From positions 1-7,916 of the forward strand of contig WJIM01000294.1 of assembly GCA_014730285.1 (NCBI GenBank): a DNA stretch of 7,916 bases. Direction: 5' to 3'. Position numbers and translations under genes: made by a program. The notes under the pieces were generated by a model. That model was given only the letters and a program-made list of their open reading frames with translations. It was not told the origin of the DNA and made no database searches. Positions 7,116 to 7,916 of this stretch are shown piece by piece (within the stretch, counting starts at the first letter, position 1; each line of letters opens with the position of its first letter). The stretch comes from Candidatus Zixiibacteriota bacterium. Its GTDB lineage: Bacteria; Zixibacteria; MSB-5A5; JAABVY01.

Positions 7116-7121
7116 CCTCCT
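7116..7121 (-). promoter_or_regulatory. Ribosome binding site of beta-helix gene (decides start)
   Basis: AGGAGG on the minus strand is a full match to the anti-Shine-Dalgarno sequence. It is 11 bases from the ATG at 7104 and only two bases from the TTG at 7113, which argues for the ATG. Confidence 0.7.
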
Positions 7122-7127
7122 GTATAT

Positions 7128-7144
7128 ATAGAGCAAGGCTCTAT
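7128..7144 (-). promoter_or_regulatory. Inverted repeat just upstream of the beta-helix RBS
   Basis: ATAGAGC (7128-7134) and GCTCTAT (7138-7144) are perfect inverted copies around three bases. The repeat ends six bases before the ribosome binding site. A TACAAT hexamer on the minus strand (7143-7148) overlaps its upstream edge and could be a -10 box, but no good -35 lies at the proper distance. The repeat could be an mRNA hairpin or an operator over the transcription start. Confidence 0.35.
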
Positions 7145-7229
7145 TGTATGTTAGTAATTCGGTATGTATACTTCCGTTTGTAAAATCAGGTCTGAAGACC
7201 TTTTGGTACTTTGGGGGAAATACGATAGA

Positions 7230-7274
7230 AAAATCACCCCCGGTTTGCAATATTTTTATTATAGGGGTGATTTT
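7230..7274 (-). terminator. Rho-independent terminator after aspartase gene
   Basis: AAAATCACCCC (7230-7240) and GGGGTGATTTT (7264-7274) form a perfect 11-bp stem around a 23-base A/T-rich loop. On the minus strand the stem runs into five T residues, then CT. It begins 53 bases past the stop of the aspartase gene. The loop is longer than usual, but stem and T run are convincing. Confidence 0.72.
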
Positions 7275-7327
7275 AGAAAAATCTAATCTACCATAATATC
7301 ATGTGCAATTGCGGTTATTGAGCCATT

Positions 7328-7916
7328 TTAAATTTTGCCATAGCCCGTTATTGAACGGGGATGGGTCATTTTGTGCGGATCCAGTATCTCGTTCAAAGTT
7401 TCCTCGTCAATCAAACCGCTTTCAAGTGCAAGTTGACGAACCGGACGACCTGTCTCCAGAGCTTTTTTGGCTATTGTAGCGGCATCCTCGTGTCCCATAA
7501 ACGGCGCCAGAGCGGTGACAAGGCTGACCGAGTTCTCCACAAGCTCCTGGCATCTTTCGCGGTTGGCCGTTATCCCGACAATACAGCGCTCACGAAGGAC
7601 CGTGCAGGCTCGTTCCAGCATCTCGATCGACTGGAAGATGTTGAAGCCGAGGATTGGCTCGAATACGTTAAGCTCGAGTTGACCGCCCTCGGCGGCAAGT
7701 GTGACAGTGACGTCGTTGCCGATTACCTGGAAACAGACCTGGTTTACGACCTCGGGAATTACCGGATTGACTTTGCCGGGCATAATCGATGATCCCGGCT
7801 GGCGCGGTGGGAGGTTGATCTCGCCGATTCCGGCGCGCGGGCCGGAAGATAGTAATCTCAGGTCATTGCAAACCTTGGATAATTTGATTGCTACCCTTTT
7901 CAGCACACCCGAAAGC
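7328..7916 (-). CDS. aspA: Aspartate ammonia-lyase, C-terminal part (5' end outside window)
   Basis: The frame is open to the right edge and ends with TAA at 7328-7330, giving about 195 residues, some 40% of a usual 470-residue enzyme. It contains SSGPRAG and the fumarate lyase signature GSSIMPGKVN (7766-7795), the flexible loop that carries the catalytic serine. What follows, PVIPEVVNQVCFQVIGND and AAEGGQLELN, matches aspartase rather than fumarase, where the same place reads PTQCEALTMVC and GGASGNFELN. The C-terminal domain with SGLIDEETLNEIL is present. The enzyme reversibly converts L-aspartate to fumarate and ammonia as a cytoplasmic tetramer. The frame is complete through the edge. A GTG at 7906 is an internal valine codon, since the family similarity (LSGVLKRVAIKLSK) continues upstream of it. 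A terminator follows, so it is not cotranscribed with the beta-helix gene in any obvious way. Confidence 0.9.
   Translation of the reverse strand, partial: LSGVLKRVAIKLSKVCNDLRLLSSGPRAGIGEINLPPRQPGSSIMPGKVNPVIPEVVNQVCFQVIGNDVTVTLAAEGGQLELNVFEPILGFNIFQSIEMLERACTVLRERCIVGITANRERCQELVENSVSLVTALAPFMGHEDAATIAKKALETGRPVRQLALESGLIDEETLNEILDPHKMTHPRSITGYGKI

Noticed and set aside
7188..7201. AGGTCT-GA-AGACCT inverted repeat as a second terminator or operator
   Set aside because: The stem is only six pairs with a 2-base centre and the T run is weak. It may be an operator, but nothing else supports it.
7258..7263. TATAAT on the minus strand as a -10 box
   Set aside because: It lies in the loop of the aspartase terminator and has no usable -35 at 16-18 bases (TTAGAT is a poor match).
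7904..7906. GTG as the start of the aspartase fragment
   Set aside because: The frame is open to the edge and the residues before it (LSG) still match aspartase, so GTG is an internal valine codon.
7328..7916. Class II fumarase instead of aspartase
   Set aside because: The signature loop is shared, but PVIPEVVNQVCFQVIGND and AEGGQLELN are the aspartase versions of the following segments.

Overview
All four genes supported in this window lie on the minus strand. In order of transcription they are the 3' part of an aspartate ammonia-lyase gene (7328-7916, cut by the right edge), a secreted beta-helix protein (4672-7104), a large secreted metzincin-type metalloprotease (259-4380), and the first 43 codons of a radical SAM protein (1-130, cut by the left edge). 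The first three genes are each followed by a hairpin plus T-rich tract on the minus strand, so the window looks like a row of separately transcribed genes rather than an operon. The gaps are short (223, 291 and 128 bp). They hold terminators, ribosome binding sites, weak promoter candidates and small palindromes, and no further gene.

The two central genes are linked by architecture. Both encode Sec-exported proteins with a catalytic or binding N-terminal part, accessory modules, and a C-terminal duplicated dockerin-like calcium-binding module of the form GDxNxDxxxNxSDxxxxINYIFxGG. The metalloprotease adds a calcium-dense stalk: DCNxNGIPD-type repeats, a six-bladed NHL-like beta-propeller inserted into that repeat array, a thrombospondin type 3-like array, and a region of about 320 residues that I do not recognise. 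The beta-helix protein carries a parallel beta-helix, a carboxypeptidase-regulatory-like domain and a fibronectin III-like domain before its dockerin. Both look like extracellular or cell-surface proteins that share an anchoring or partner-binding tail.

The organism is most likely a bacterium of the FCB superphylum or a neighbouring candidate phylum. Zixibacteria is my best guess. This rests on recollection of the INYIF-type dockerin tails and the DCNxNGIPD/TSP3 combination, and there is no marker gene here to confirm it. The aspartase and radical SAM genes are intracellular functions with no visible tie to the two secreted proteins. No mobile element, CRISPR array, tRNA or rRNA was seen.
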